Shown here in pieces: positions 35,894-45,198 of a stretch of DNA of 64,000 nt. The position numbers were made by a program, and so were the translations under genes. The stretch is taken from contig JAJFKX010000058.1 of the NCBI GenBank assembly GCA_021772985.1, forward strand, positions 62,001-126,000, in the 5' to 3' direction. Positions within the stretch are counted from its first letter, which is position 1. Every line of letters begins with the position of its first letter. The stretch comes from Gammaproteobacteria bacterium. GTDB lineage: Bacteria > Pseudomonadota > Gammaproteobacteria > Xanthomonadales > Wenzhouxiangellaceae. The notes under the pieces are model-generated. The model had not been told where the DNA came from, did not search any database, and saw nothing but the letters and a program-made list of their open reading frames with translations.

Positions 35894-38335
35894 ATGCAAT
35901 CAGTAATGGCGATGGGTTTTTTCAACGATTTACGGTTTGCATTCCGGCATATCGTGCGCCAGCCAGGTATCTGGCTACTGGCCAGTTTAACGCTTGGTTT
36001 GGGAATCGGCGCCAATGTTGCCTTGTACAGCATTGCACGGCCGGTGTTATTGTCACCGTTACCCTATACCGATTCGCATGAACTGGTCTATGTGAATGCC
36101 ACCAACATTGCCAATAACACGCCTTATGCGGGGTTTTCGATACCCGATTATCATGATATGCGCAGTCATATGACCAGCTTGAGTGATTTGGCTGCATATA
36201 CCACTCGGGCACTGGCTTTGACGGTTGGTGATAGTGGCAGTGAACGGGTCAGCACACTGCAGGCATCATATAACCTCGCAGAAATATTGGATATCCGCCC
36301 GCAACAAGGGCGTTGGTTCGTGGCTTCAGATGACCAGGTAGGTGCTGCACGTACAGTTCTATTGAGTGATCAGATTTGGCGAGATCGCTTTGCCGGCAAC
36401 CCGAATACTATCGGCCAAACAGTTTCAATTGATGGTATACCGCATCAGGTTATCGGCGTAATGCCGGCATCTGATGGGGTGGCGCTTAGCGCTGACCTGT
36501 GGTTGCCGTTGCATCCGCTGCAAGCAGAGTTTGTGGATGTCCGTGGTGTTCATATTGTAACGGCTGTAGGTCGCCTGGCTTCAGGTAAATCGCTCTCACA
36601 GGCAGACCAGCAGGCACGCACCATTGCTGAGCAATTGGCAGCCGATTACCCGGAAGACAATGTGGGTCGAGGTGCAGTGGCCAGTGAAATGCATGGCTTT
36701 CTGGTACGAAATGTACGCCAACCTTTAACTTTAATGAGTCTTCTGATGGGCACAGTGTTGGTATTGGCCTGTGTGAATGTACTGATGCTGTTGCTGGTGC
36801 GCGGCTCGATTAGGATGCAGGAGTTAGGTATTCGCACTGCGCTTGGTGCAAGTACCGGCAGATTATTGCGTCAGTTGATCAGTGAGCAATTGTGGCTGGC
36901 TGCAGGCGCATCGCTTTGTGGTTTATTGATAGCCTGGATGGTGCTGGCGTTATTGGGGCAGAGTGATTTGTGGGGCAGTTCAATTTTGCAACAGCCGTTG
37001 CTGGATGGTCAGGTAATATTACTGAGTGCTGGTATCGGGCTGCTTTTGTCGATAGTCGTCGGTGTTACGCCAGCCATTAAATTGTCGATGAGTGCCCGCC
37101 AGGGACCAACACAAACGCGTTCGCAAAGTGCGATTGGTGGTGGTAATACCAGAGCACTGCTGGTCAGCATACAATTAAGCATTGCCTTCGCACTTAGTGC
37201 AATTGCATTGCTGCTTGCGCAAAGTTACCAGCAGGCCACTCATATTGATCCGGGGTTTGATGGCGACAAGGTGGTCAAGCTGGAAATTAGTTTACCGGCA
37301 TCAGATTATCCTTTCCCGGGCGGTGATGTATTTCCTGTCTGGCCTGAGGTACAGCAGCTGTTACCACAATTAAAACAGGCAGCCAGCGCGGTGCCGGGTG
37401 TTGAACAGGCCAGCATAGCTCAAAATCACCCGTTGCAGGCCGGTTGGACCACAACGGTGACCGTCCCGGGTCAGCCATTGATAACCGGTGAATCCGGTGC
37501 TGCCATCGAATGGACGATGCGCGCTGTCATGCCTGGTTATTTCAAAATTAATTCAATTCCATTATTGGCCGGACGAGATGTCGCAGAATTTGACAATCAG
37601 CAGGCCCAAAGCGTGGCAATTATTAATAAAGTTGCTGCAGATCGATGGTTTCCAAACGAAGATCCAATCGGCAAGACCATCATGTTCTGGAGCACCGAAC
37701 GTCAAGTCATAGGGGTTGTGGACAATGTGCGTTTTAACGGTCTCACTGCCGATTATGCACCTGCAGTTTATCCGCCGCTAATCCAAACACCGTTCAGTGG
37801 TTTCTCGTTGCTGGCCAAAACCGGTAATGATAATCTGACCGTGATCAAGGATTTACAAAATGCCGTCTGGTCAGTTGAACGTAATGCCACGGTATTTGGT
37901 GCTGAGCCATTAAATAATCAGCTGCAGGATATTTTGCAGCCCCGTAAACTGGTGGCTTCGATTGTATTGCTGATTGCTGCATTTGCATTGGCGCTGGCGA
38001 TCTCAGGGATTTATGGCATGGTCGCATTTGATGTGCAGCACCGCCGTGCAGAAATAGGCTTGCGCCGGGCATTGGGGGCTACTGCAGCCCGGGTGGTCGG
38101 CTTATCGATGCGACGCAGTTTATGGCTGGTTGTAATGGGTTGCAGTGCGGGCCTGCTCTTAGCCCTCGGCAGTGAACGGTTATTAGCCAGCTATTTAACA
38201 GGGCTGAATTTGCAAAGTCCGAAGGTATTGCTGTTTGCAGTCGGGCTGTTTAGCTTGTTGGCCGGTTTGGCCAGTTGGTTTCCAGCGCACCGTGCCACCA
38301 GGATCACACCAACTGAAGCCCTGCGTTATGAGTAA
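35894..38335 (+). CDS. MacB/FtsX-family ABC permease 3
   Basis: An 813-aa paralogue of permeases 1 and 2. TM1 is 'LASLTLGLGIGANVALYSI'; the two periplasmic domains and the terminal block 'HRRAEIGLRRALGATAARVV' follow; it ends 'TPTEALRYE'. A GGAGAG ribosome site sits 8 bases before the ATG. Three full permeases suggest a heteromeric or multi-substrate pump. Confidence 0.87.
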   Translation: MQSVMAMGFFNDLRFAFRHIVRQPGIWLLASLTLGLGIGANVALYSIARPVLLSPLPYTDSHELVYVNATNIANNTPYAGFSIPDYHDMRSHMTSLSDLAAYTTRALALTVGDSGSERVSTLQASYNLAEILDIRPQQGRWFVASDDQVGAARTVLLSDQIWRDRFAGNPNTIGQTVSIDGIPHQVIGVMPASDGVALSADLWLPLHPLQAEFVDVRGVHIVTAVGRLASGKSLSQADQQARTIAEQLAADYPEDNVGRGAVASEMHGFLVRNVRQPLTLMSLLMGTVLVLACVNVLMLLLVRGSIRMQELGIRTALGASTGRLLRQLISEQLWLAAGASLCGLLIAWMVLALLGQSDLWGSSILQQPLLDGQVILLSAGIGLLLSIVVGVTPAIKLSMSARQGPTQTRSQSAIGGGNTRALLVSIQLSIAFALSAIALLLAQSYQQATHIDPGFDGDKVVKLEISLPASDYPFPGGDVFPVWPEVQQLLPQLKQAASAVPGVEQASIAQNHPLQAGWTTTVTVPGQPLITGESGAAIEWTMRAVMPGYFKINSIPLLAGRDVAEFDNQQAQSVAIINKVAADRWFPNEDPIGKTIMFWSTERQVIGVVDNVRFNGLTADYAPAVYPPLIQTPFSGFSLLAKTGNDNLTVIKDLQNAVWSVERNATVFGAEPLNNQLQDILQPRKLVASIVLLIAAFALALAISGIYGMVAFDVQHRRAEIGLRRALGATAARVVGLSMRRSLWLVVMGCSAGLLLALGSERLLASYLTGLNLQSPKVLLFAVGLFSLLAGLASWFPAHRATRITPTEALRYE

Positions 38336-38341
38336 ACCAAC

Positions 38342-38556
38342 ATGAGCAACAGCTTTAATTTAAGTTTTAAATTTGCTTGTCTGCGATTGCGAAAAATCCC
38401 AGGGTTTTGTGTTGGTGTAGTGTTGCTATTGGGTGTATCGCTGGGTGGTGCCGTCGCTGTTGCCGGTATTTTGATTTTTATTGCGTTACGAGTCAGTTTT
38501 TGCTTTCAGAACAGGCAGCTCACACAGCACCTATCGAGGCATTGAGATATGAGTAA
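38342..38556 (+). pseudogene. Internally deleted fourth MacB/FtsX permease
   Basis: From ATG 38342 the first ~50 residues match permease N-termini ('CLRLRKIPGFCVGVVLLLGVSLGG'). The frame then runs out at 38545, but a second frame encodes 'QAAHTAPIEALRYE' followed by a stop at 38554-38556, the exact C-terminal tail of the other permeases. About 750 codons between the two are missing and the frames differ by one, so this is a deletion scar. The tail's stop still overlaps the start of the next ATPase gene, preserving the old coupling. Confidence 0.85.
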
Positions 38557-39235
38557 GGTGTTGACTGGAGAAAAGCTTATTCAGTTACGCAATGTCTGCC
38601 GTACTTATGCCAGCCGTAGCCGTCAAAACGAAGTGTTGCACGGTGTAAATCTGGATTTGAAAGCCGGTGAGTTCATCTCCATCATGGGGCCGAGTGGGTC
38701 AGGCAAGAGCACACTACTGAATATTCTCGGTATGCTGGATGATGGGTTTAGTGGTGAATACCATTTGCTGGGCCAGGCTGTCCATCAATTAAAACCCAAA
38801 CATCGCCAACAATTGGCACGTGAAAATATCGGTTTTGTGTTCCAGCATTATCATCTGCTGGATGATATGACGGTGAGTGAGAATATTGAACTGATTCTGA
38901 CTTACCGAAATTGGGGTACTCAACAGCGAAGGCAGGCGATACATAGCGTTTTGGAGCGTTTTGAGTTAACAGACAAGCAATCGGATTACCCTAATCAATT
39001 ATCCGGTGGGCAGCAGCAGATGGTGGCTGTTGCCAGAGCAGTGGTTGCTCAACCGAGGCTGATTCTCGCAGATGAACCTACTGGTGCTTTGCATTCAGAA
39101 CAGGGCAAAATAATCATGCAGTTACTGGCTGATTTGAATAATCAGGGTACTACCATTATCCAGGTTACACACAATCCGGATAATGCTTTATTCGGGCAGC
39201 GAATTGTCGAAATTTTTGATGGGCAGATTCGATAA
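38549..39235 (+). CDS. Second ABC transporter ATPase
   Basis: A 228-aa MacB/LolD-type ATPase: Walker A 'GPSGSGKST', signature 'LSGGQQQM', Walker B 'LILADEPTGALHS', H-loop 'VTHN'. The D-loop has 'ALHS' instead of the usual 'NLDS' of its sister at 29857, a change that could affect dimer coupling. Its ATG overlaps the tail of the deleted permease, so it was once coupled to that gene. It may now serve the remaining permeases or be decaying. Confidence 0.85.
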   Translation: MSKVLTGEKLIQLRNVCRTYASRSRQNEVLHGVNLDLKAGEFISIMGPSGSGKSTLLNILGMLDDGFSGEYHLLGQAVHQLKPKHRQQLARENIGFVFQHYHLLDDMTVSENIELILTYRNWGTQQRRQAIHSVLERFELTDKQSDYPNQLSGGQQQMVAVARAVVAQPRLILADEPTGALHSEQGKIIMQLLADLNNQGTTIIQVTHNPDNALFGQRIVEIFDGQIR

Positions 39236-39336
39236 TAACGTTTGGCTTCTCAATCTGCTTTGGTCTCGTTTGGCAGATATATAGTCTCAACCTGATTAAT
39301 CGGGTACTTCCAGCTTGATGGGAATGGCAGATAAAA

Positions 39337-39459
39337 ATGATTGAATACAGCACCAAAGAAAGTATTAGTGCCGACCAATTTATTCAGGTATTGAAGGAAT
39401 CTACACTGGCTGTCCACAGGCCAGCTGATGGTGACGTAGCCGGCAGATTGTCGGGTTAA
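39337..39459 (+). pseudogene. Truncated GNAT acetyltransferase fragment
   Basis: A 40-codon frame encoding 'MIEYSTKESISADQFIQVL' then 'KESTLAVHRPADGDVAGRLSG'. This is the characteristic N-terminus of a GNAT family, normally followed by '(R)P(V/A)DD...M..HANL' and the acetyl-CoA fold, which are absent. The rest of the gene is not found downstream. A remnant is more likely than a real small protein. Confidence 0.6.
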
Positions 39460-39515
39460 ATTTTGTTGAGTAGTGAATAGTAACCAGTTGATGCATTACA
39501 CATTACAATAGCTCT

Positions 39516-40916
39516 ATGCTGAATCAATCCGCTACCATTTTAATCGCTGATGACCAGCAGGACATACGCGAAGCACTGCGCCTGCTGCTGACCAGTAAAG
39601 GCTATGCTGTGATGCAGGCTGATAACCCGGTAGCAGTTTTGGATATGGTTTCGCAGGCAGCTATCAAGCTGGTGCTGCTGGATATGAATTATCGTCGGGA
39701 TACGACATCAGGTCAGGAAGGTCTGGAACTATTGGAGCAGATTAAGCGCCACGACCCACACTTACCGGTGATAGCAATGACAGCCTGGGGTTCGGTTGAG
39801 TTGGCGATGCGGGCGGTGCATCAAGGCGCAAATGATTTTATTGAAAAACCATGGGATAACAATAGATTGGTATCAATAATTAATGCACAACTTGAGCGTT
39901 TTTTTGAAGCAGAAAACAAACGCCGTTATCAAACTATTGCTAAGTTGCAGCGTGACCATTTCACCACTGAGGTAATAGCTGAAGCACCATCCATGCAGCA
40001 GGTGTTAACAACCCTGGGGCAAGTGGCGCCATCCCAGGCATCGATTTTGTTGCGAGGTGAGAACGGGACAGGCAAAAACCTGTTGGCTGAACAGATTCAT
40101 ACATGGTCGGATCGTTCAGATGGACCACTGGTATCTGTGAATATGGGCAGCATTCCGGAAGGCTTGTTCGAAAGTGAAATGTTCGGCCACGTTAAAGGCG
40201 CTTTCACCGATGCCCGTGATGGGCGCACAGGGCGATTTGAATTGGCTGATGGTGGCAGCTTGTTTTTGGATGAAATTGGTAATTTGCCATTGCCTCAGCA
40301 GGCAAAATTATTAAGAGTGCTGGAATCCGGGAGTTTTGAAAAAGTAGGTGCCAGTAAAACCCAGACTGTGGATGTGCGCATTATTACTGCAAGTAATGCA
40401 GATTTGCCCGGCATGGTTGAAGCAGGTGAGTTTCGGCGTGATTTGTACTTTCGATTAAATACGGTTGAAGTGATGATTCCGCCATTACGCGACCGGAAAA
40501 AAGATGTGTTACTGCTGGCGGTACATTATCTGGAAAAGCAGCAGCGACGCTACAATAAATTTTTTACTGGTTTCAGTGCTGCTTCGGAACAGGAATTGCT
40601 CAATTATCACTGGCCGGGAAATGTGCGCGAGCTGTCGCATGTGGTGGAACGCGCTGTGTTACTTGGGCAGGGTGACTGTTTGACTGTCAACGATCTAAGC
40701 TTGGCAGGCACGCCCAATGATCGGCAGCCTCCGTTAACATCTCCAGAGTCCAGTGAAGCTAGCATTCGAAGCCTTGATGAAGTAGAGAAGCATCAAATAG
40801 AACAGGCATTGAAGCATTTTAACGGAAACGTGCTAGAGGCTGCCCAGGCACTGGGTGTCAGTCGCAGCGCCATGTATCGGCGGATGGAGAAATTCGGACT
40901 GGATACTGGTGGTTAA
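39516..40916 (+). CDS. NtrC-family sigma-54-dependent response regulator
   Basis: A 466-aa protein. The receiver has Asp12-Asp13 and phospho-acceptor Asp56 ('LVLLDMNYRRD'). The AAA+ domain has 'GENGTGKN' as Walker A, 'LFLDEIGNLPL' as Walker B and 'GAFTDA' in place of the classical GAFTGA sigma-54 contact loop. The C-terminal Fis-type helix-turn-helix is 'EAAQALGVSRSAMYRRM'. It is likely to bind the palindromic sites near 28430 and activate the -24/-12 promoter of the pump operon. No ribosome site is seen ahead of its ATG. Confidence 0.92.
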   Translation: MLNQSATILIADDQQDIREALRLLLTSKGYAVMQADNPVAVLDMVSQAAIKLVLLDMNYRRDTTSGQEGLELLEQIKRHDPHLPVIAMTAWGSVELAMRAVHQGANDFIEKPWDNNRLVSIINAQLERFFEAENKRRYQTIAKLQRDHFTTEVIAEAPSMQQVLTTLGQVAPSQASILLRGENGTGKNLLAEQIHTWSDRSDGPLVSVNMGSIPEGLFESEMFGHVKGAFTDARDGRTGRFELADGGSLFLDEIGNLPLPQQAKLLRVLESGSFEKVGASKTQTVDVRIITASNADLPGMVEAGEFRRDLYFRLNTVEVMIPPLRDRKKDVLLLAVHYLEKQQRRYNKFFTGFSAASEQELLNYHWPGNVRELSHVVERAVLLGQGDCLTVNDLSLAGTPNDRQPPLTSPESSEASIRSLDEVEKHQIEQALKHFNGNVLEAAQALGVSRSAMYRRMEKFGLDTGG

Positions 40917-42252
40917 ACGCAGGCCACCACATCGGCGAGTCGCGATCGAACACCGTATTGCTCTTGGCGTAATTTGGTTTGCAATTCTGGGAATATTGGC
41001 CGGTGGTGCTATTGCGTATCTGGGCTTTTCCGATTGGCGTATCACTGCTGGATTATTGCTGTTGGTTATATCAATCCTGGGCTACCAGGCGCATCGATAC
41101 AGTTATCGGGTGTTGCGGCCATTGCGCAGCTTAAGTAATGTCCTGGAGGCGGTAAAAGAAGAAGATTATGCGTTGCGGGCGCGCCGTGATCGCGGCGGGG
41201 TGTTGGCGGAATTGGCCTATGAAATTAATCAGCTGGCAGACTCTCGTACCCAACAGGCTCAATTGGTCCGTGAATCACGTGCACTGTTGGAAAAGCTGCT
41301 GCAATCGATGGATTTACCGTTGCTGGCATTTGATGACCAGCAACAACTGGTGCTGGCCAATCAGGCCGCCAATAGGATTTTGGGCACACGTCTGCGCCCG
41401 GGGCTGTTGGCAAGCAGTCTGGGTATTGAGCATTTACTGCGGGATCGGTTGGATAGTCCGATTACCTTGGTATTACCTGGTGGGAGTGGTCGTTACGTTG
41501 TCAAACGCAGAGCTTTTCGAATGGAAGGCAAGCCGCATAACTTAATATTACTGGCTGAAGTTGAGGCGGCACTTAGAGCTGAACGGCAGGAAGCATGGGA
41601 AAGCCTGGTACGGGTGCTGGCACATGAGATCAATAATTCACTGGCGCCAATCAAGTCTATTGCTGAAACCCTACTGAGCATCAGCAGCAATGGTGCATCG
41701 ATGGATGCCGGCGAGCTGCAATCGCAATTGCAACGCATTGCCCATCGGGCTGATGCTTTGGGTCGATTTGTAGGTGGTTACGCCAGTTTGGCAAGGTTGC
41801 CTGCACCGAATATTGAAAGCCTGGAAATAGAACCCTTATTACGAGGTACAGCACGCCTTGAAACACGCGTAACGGTTAAGCTGGAGGGAGAACAGATGCA
41901 TCTTCGGGCAGACCCGGCACTATTGGAACAGGCGATTATCAATCTGATCAAGAATGCAGCGGATATTGTCAGTGATGAAGCACATCCTGAAATTTTGGTT
42001 CAATGGAAACGCAAGGTGTTAAATGAGCAACTTGGCGTACAGATCAAGGTTATTGACAATGGTCCCGGACCGCCGGAATCGGACAATTTGTTTGTGCCTT
42101 TTTTCACTACCAAACCGGGTGGTAGCGGGATTGGTTTGTTGTTGGCACGAAGGATTGCTGAATTACATGGTGGCTTTCTTGAACTAAGCGCAAGGGATGA
42201 CGGTTATATTGGTGCAGCAGCAAGTTTATGGTTACCCCTGTCAGCTCGCTGA
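40909..42252 (+). CDS. Sensor histidine kinase partner of the NtrC-type regulator
   Basis: Start is taken as GTG 40909, overlapping the regulator by eight bases and giving 447 aa; the open frame extends to 40855. Two transmembrane helices lie close together near the N-terminus (almost no periplasmic loop), then a HAMP-like segment, a PAS-like domain, and a HisKA with 'LAHEINNSLAPIKS'. The ATPase has 'NLIKNAAD' and 'FFTTKPGGSGIGL'. The short loop suggests sensing within the membrane or cytoplasm. Cognate to the regulator by gene order. Confidence 0.88.
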   Translation: MVKRRPPHRRVAIEHRIALGVIWFAILGILAGGAIAYLGFSDWRITAGLLLLVISILGYQAHRYSYRVLRPLRSLSNVLEAVKEEDYALRARRDRGGVLAELAYEINQLADSRTQQAQLVRESRALLEKLLQSMDLPLLAFDDQQQLVLANQAANRILGTRLRPGLLASSLGIEHLLRDRLDSPITLVLPGGSGRYVVKRRAFRMEGKPHNLILLAEVEAALRAERQEAWESLVRVLAHEINNSLAPIKSIAETLLSISSNGASMDAGELQSQLQRIAHRADALGRFVGGYASLARLPAPNIESLEIEPLLRGTARLETRVTVKLEGEQMHLRADPALLEQAIINLIKNAADIVSDEAHPEILVQWKRKVLNEQLGVQIKVIDNGPGPPESDNLFVPFFTTKPGGSGIGLLLARRIAELHGGFLELSARDDGYIGAAASLWLPLSAR

Positions 42253-42277
42253 AACAGTTTAAGCCTTTAGGCTGTTT
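42252..42277 (+). terminator. Possible terminator after the kinase gene
   Basis: AAACAG (42252-42257) pairs with CTGTTT (42272-42277), with CCT/AGG inside. It starts at the kinase stop codon and ends in a short T-rich stretch. A/U-rich stem, so only moderately convincing. Confidence 0.35.
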
Positions 42278-42659
42278 GCTTGCTGATCAGATCACAGTTG
42301 ATGGTGTTTTTAATAAAATATACCCATTTTTCAAACGATATCTGTGATGGCGGTTACCAGCCGTTGGTACAGTATTGATTGAAGAATCGTTGATCCACAA
42401 GCATAAGCGCTTATCCAAGCGAGTTTTAATGATTAGTTGAGCCATATGCCGGATTTGTGCTGCTCGGGTAAGCTTAAACTTCAGGGTATTTGAAAAGTGA
42501 ATTTTTTTTGATTTTAAAATACTTAATTATCAACTAGTTAGTATCATTTTTTCATGCAGGTTATCATTGTTAGAGCAATACTTATTATGCTGATCTGAGC
42601 TATTGCTTAAGTGCATCAGCACTGATTTTTTTCTCTAAACCATACAATGTGAAGTTTAT

Positions 42660-42688
42660 TTGACAGGCTTTTAGCCGCTTCATAGAAT
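42660..42688 (+). promoter_or_regulatory. Sigma-70 promoter of the nine-gene lipid cluster
   Basis: TTGACA (42660-42665), a 17-base spacer, and TAGAAT (42683-42688) form a near-consensus promoter. Transcription would begin near 42695, leaving a ~130-base leader before the first gene at 42827. Confidence 0.65.
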
Positions 42689-42757
42689 GACACGTAAATC
42701 ACGGATGGTGAAAGGGGAAAATTCTATTATTCATAAACCTTTCATCGCTGGATTTTT

Positions 42758-42789
42758 CCGTTTCTCTGAGCATGATGCTGAGGAAGCGG
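42758..42789 (+). promoter_or_regulatory. Hairpin in the leader of the lipid cluster
   Basis: CCGTTTCT (42758-42765) can pair with GGAAGCGG (42782-42789, two G-U pairs), enclosing a smaller AGCA/TGCT stem. It lies 38 bases before the first start codon. A regulatory role is speculative. Confidence 0.25.
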
Positions 42790-42826
42790 CTTTTCCGTAA
42801 TCAGCAATAAAAACGGAGCGATATAT

Positions 42827-44107
42827 ATGGGGAGGGATCTTGCATCGGTGGCCGATGGCTTGGTGGGCACTGGCATCAGCAGCACGGTTGTCAAAGGAAG
42901 AGGTATTCGGCTTATCTGCGAAGATGGCACAGAGTATCTTGACGCTGTTTCAGGTACGTTTAACATCCCGCTCGGCTATGATCACCCTGCAGTGGTTAAT
43001 GCAGTAAGCCGGCAATTACAACAACTTTCTCACTTAAGCTCTTCATTATCGGGCCCATATGCCGATAAGACCTTGTCTACATTGGTTGAGATTGCTCCGG
43101 ACAATATCGATAGCGGCTGGCTGCGTGATATCACTGGCTCAACTGCCAATGAGTGTGCCATCAAAATCGCTCAAAAACACGAAGGTAAGTCGGATATTGT
43201 CAGTTTACATTTATCTCATCATGGTCAGACGGTATTCACAACATCAATCTCCGGAAACGCTTTCAGAAGACGTTCTTTTTCAGGAATTAGCAACCCGCAC
43301 TCAATTAAGGTTCCGGCACCTTATTGTTACCGTTGTCCTTATAACAAAACCTATCCTGGTTGCGGTTTGCTATGTGTGGAAGCCATCTATGATCATATCG
43401 AGTTTGGCAGCAGTGGTAACGTCGCATGTATCATTATTGAGCCAATACTGGGAAATGGTGGCAACATTGTTCCACCGCCTGGTTACTTTGAAGCATTAGG
43501 CAAGCTATGCGAAGAAACCGGCATGCTGCTGATTGCCGATGAAGTGCAAACGGGCATGGGTCGTACCGGAGAAATGTTTGCCTGTGATGCCATGAATATT
43601 CCTGCCAATATCATTACTTTGGCCAAAGGACTTGGAGGTATTGGAATACCGGTAGCGGCTGTTTTGATGGAATCGCGACTGAACAAACTGGAACAGTTTG
43701 AACATTCTTTTACATCAGGAGGCAATCTGCTTTCTTTGGCCGCCGCTGATGCCACTATTGATGTCATAAGAGAAAAGCTGTTTCTTAAGAAAGTTCAGCA
43801 AAACGGCAGATTGCTGGAAACACTCTTACAGCCTTTGCAATATCAATACCAATGCGTTGGCGATGTGCGTGGCGTAGGCATGATGTGGGGCGTTGAAATT
43901 GTCGATCAGGATCAGGCGCCTGCCCCGGAAAAGGCTAAAGAAATCATTAAATGCGCAGAGTCAAAATACCGTTTGATTTTACGTCCGTCTCGATACGGCT
44001 TTGGTAATGTTATCAAGGTACGGCCTGCGCTGATTGCCAGCCACGATGACTTACATGAAATTGTTGATAAATTATCGAACGCCATTAATGACGTTGACCC
44101 GCGGTGA
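42827..44107 (+). CDS. Class III PLP-dependent aminotransferase
   Basis: A 426-aa fold-type I enzyme. 'YLDAVSGTFNIPLGYDHPAV' at the N-terminus, 'IADEVQTGMGRTG' for the PLP-contacting Asp, and the Schiff-base lysine in 'TLAKGLGGIGIP' are all present. A Cys-rich 'YCYRCPYNKTYPGCGLLC' insert is seen in aminotransferases acting on amino-alcohol or omega-amino substrates. As first gene of the 42827-51133 cluster it would install an amine on a keto or aldehyde intermediate. CGGAG precedes the ATG. Substrate unknown. Confidence 0.88.
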   Translation: MGRDLASVADGLVGTGISSTVVKGRGIRLICEDGTEYLDAVSGTFNIPLGYDHPAVVNAVSRQLQQLSHLSSSLSGPYADKTLSTLVEIAPDNIDSGWLRDITGSTANECAIKIAQKHEGKSDIVSLHLSHHGQTVFTTSISGNAFRRRSFSGISNPHSIKVPAPYCYRCPYNKTYPGCGLLCVEAIYDHIEFGSSGNVACIIIEPILGNGGNIVPPPGYFEALGKLCEETGMLLIADEVQTGMGRTGEMFACDAMNIPANIITLAKGLGGIGIPVAAVLMESRLNKLEQFEHSFTSGGNLLSLAAADATIDVIREKLFLKKVQQNGRLLETLLQPLQYQYQCVGDVRGVGMMWGVEIVDQDQAPAPEKAKEIIKCAESKYRLILRPSRYGFGNVIKVRPALIASHDDLHEIVDKLSNAINDVDPR

Positions 44108-44139
44108 TTGAAGCTGCTTTGTTGGTAAGGGAATAATCT

Positions 44140-45177
44140 ATGCAATCGTTGGTTTATCGCAATCCATGGGATATCGAGCTTGAAGATAAGCCGACACCCG
44201 ACAGTCCCACTGGCACCGAAGTATTAATCAATATTAAAGCGACCGGTATTTGCGGAACAGATATCGGGATTGTTACCGGCCTTTACCAAGCACAAAAAAA
44301 TGTCACGCTGGGACACGAATCTGCAGGCCAGGTTGTAGCGGTTGGTGATCGTGTAACCACCGTCAAACCTGGTGATGCCGTGCTGATTGACCCCACGTAT
44401 TATTGTGGTTATTGCAATATGTGCCGAACTAACCGGCCGAATCATTGTGAACATAAAACAACAATGGAAACCGGTGTCAGCCTGGACGGTACATTTGCCA
44501 CCCACTATAAAACGCCGGAGCGGTTTGTTTACCCGATGTCAGCTGACATCAGTTATGCAGCAGGTACTCTGACAGAGCCGTTAAGTTGTGCACTGACAGG
44601 TGTTGGGCAAATAAGAACCCGGCCTGAAATGCGCACTGTTATTCTGGGGGCAGGTCCAATGGGTGTGCTTTACTCACATGCTCTGGCAACTGTAGGGCTG
44701 GGAGGGCAGGTGGTTGAAATATCTGATCGCAGAAGGGAACTGGCAGAGCAGGCGATGGCACCAGGTTGGTTATGCAGCCCATCACTGGAACAGGCAGTAA
44801 ATTCAATCTCAGGCACAACCGGGTTGCTGGATCTGGTGGTCGATACCACCGGTGTACTGGCTGGACAGAGTATCAATGTATTGGCTAGAGGAGGGCAGTT
44901 GCTGTCAATCGGCTTGCGGGAATATTCGTGTCCAATTGATATGCGCAAAATAGCGGACGAAAGCTTAAGCATTGTTGGTTCAATTGATTCCATTGGCACT
45001 TTTTCCAGCGCTGCACATTTAATTAACACCGGTGTGATTCCAGCTGAAAAGATTATTACCCATCAAGTGAATTTAAATGAATTTAAATCAGCATTTGAGT
45101 TGGTAGGCTGCAGCATTAATAACCGCGAACATACCAATACTGCTTGTTCCATTAAAACCGTTATGTATCAGGATTAG
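44140..45177 (+). CDS. Zinc-dependent alcohol dehydrogenase (MDR)
   Basis: A 345-aa medium-chain dehydrogenase. Catalytic zinc motifs 'CGTD' and 'GHESAG', the structural-zinc lobe 'CGYCNMCRTNRPNHC' and the nucleotide site 'ILGAGPMGVLYSHAL' are intact. Closest in layout to sorbitol/threonine dehydrogenases, which oxidise polyols to ketones. It could supply the keto group used by the aminotransferase. 33 bases separate them. Confidence 0.87.
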   Translation: MQSLVYRNPWDIELEDKPTPDSPTGTEVLINIKATGICGTDIGIVTGLYQAQKNVTLGHESAGQVVAVGDRVTTVKPGDAVLIDPTYYCGYCNMCRTNRPNHCEHKTTMETGVSLDGTFATHYKTPERFVYPMSADISYAAGTLTEPLSCALTGVGQIRTRPEMRTVILGAGPMGVLYSHALATVGLGGQVVEISDRRRELAEQAMAPGWLCSPSLEQAVNSISGTTGLLDLVVDTTGVLAGQSINVLARGGQLLSIGLREYSCPIDMRKIADESLSIVGSIDSIGTFSSAAHLINTGVIPAEKIITHQVNLNEFKSAFELVGCSINNREHTNTACSIKTVMYQD

Positions 45178-45198
45178 CATGATTTTTGGAGCAAGCCG

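Larger units (their letters stand above)
42278..42826 (+). other. AT-rich gene-free region before the lipid cluster
   Basis: About 550 bases with no supported gene. It contains a T8 run and A/T-rich stretch near 42500-42540, the sigma-70 promoter at 42660 and the 5' leader of the following operon. No tRNA, insertion sequence or gene remnant was recognised in it. Confidence 0.5.

Noticed and set aside
39243-39258. Second sigma-54-like promoter (TTGGCTTCTCAATCTGC) upstream of the activator gene
   Set aside because: GG and GC are separated by 11 bases rather than 10, and the match is otherwise weak.
42674-42790. GCCGCTTC/GAAGCGGC inverted repeat near the lipid-cluster promoter
   Set aside because: Only 8 bp with about 100 bases between the arms, so not distinguishable from chance.
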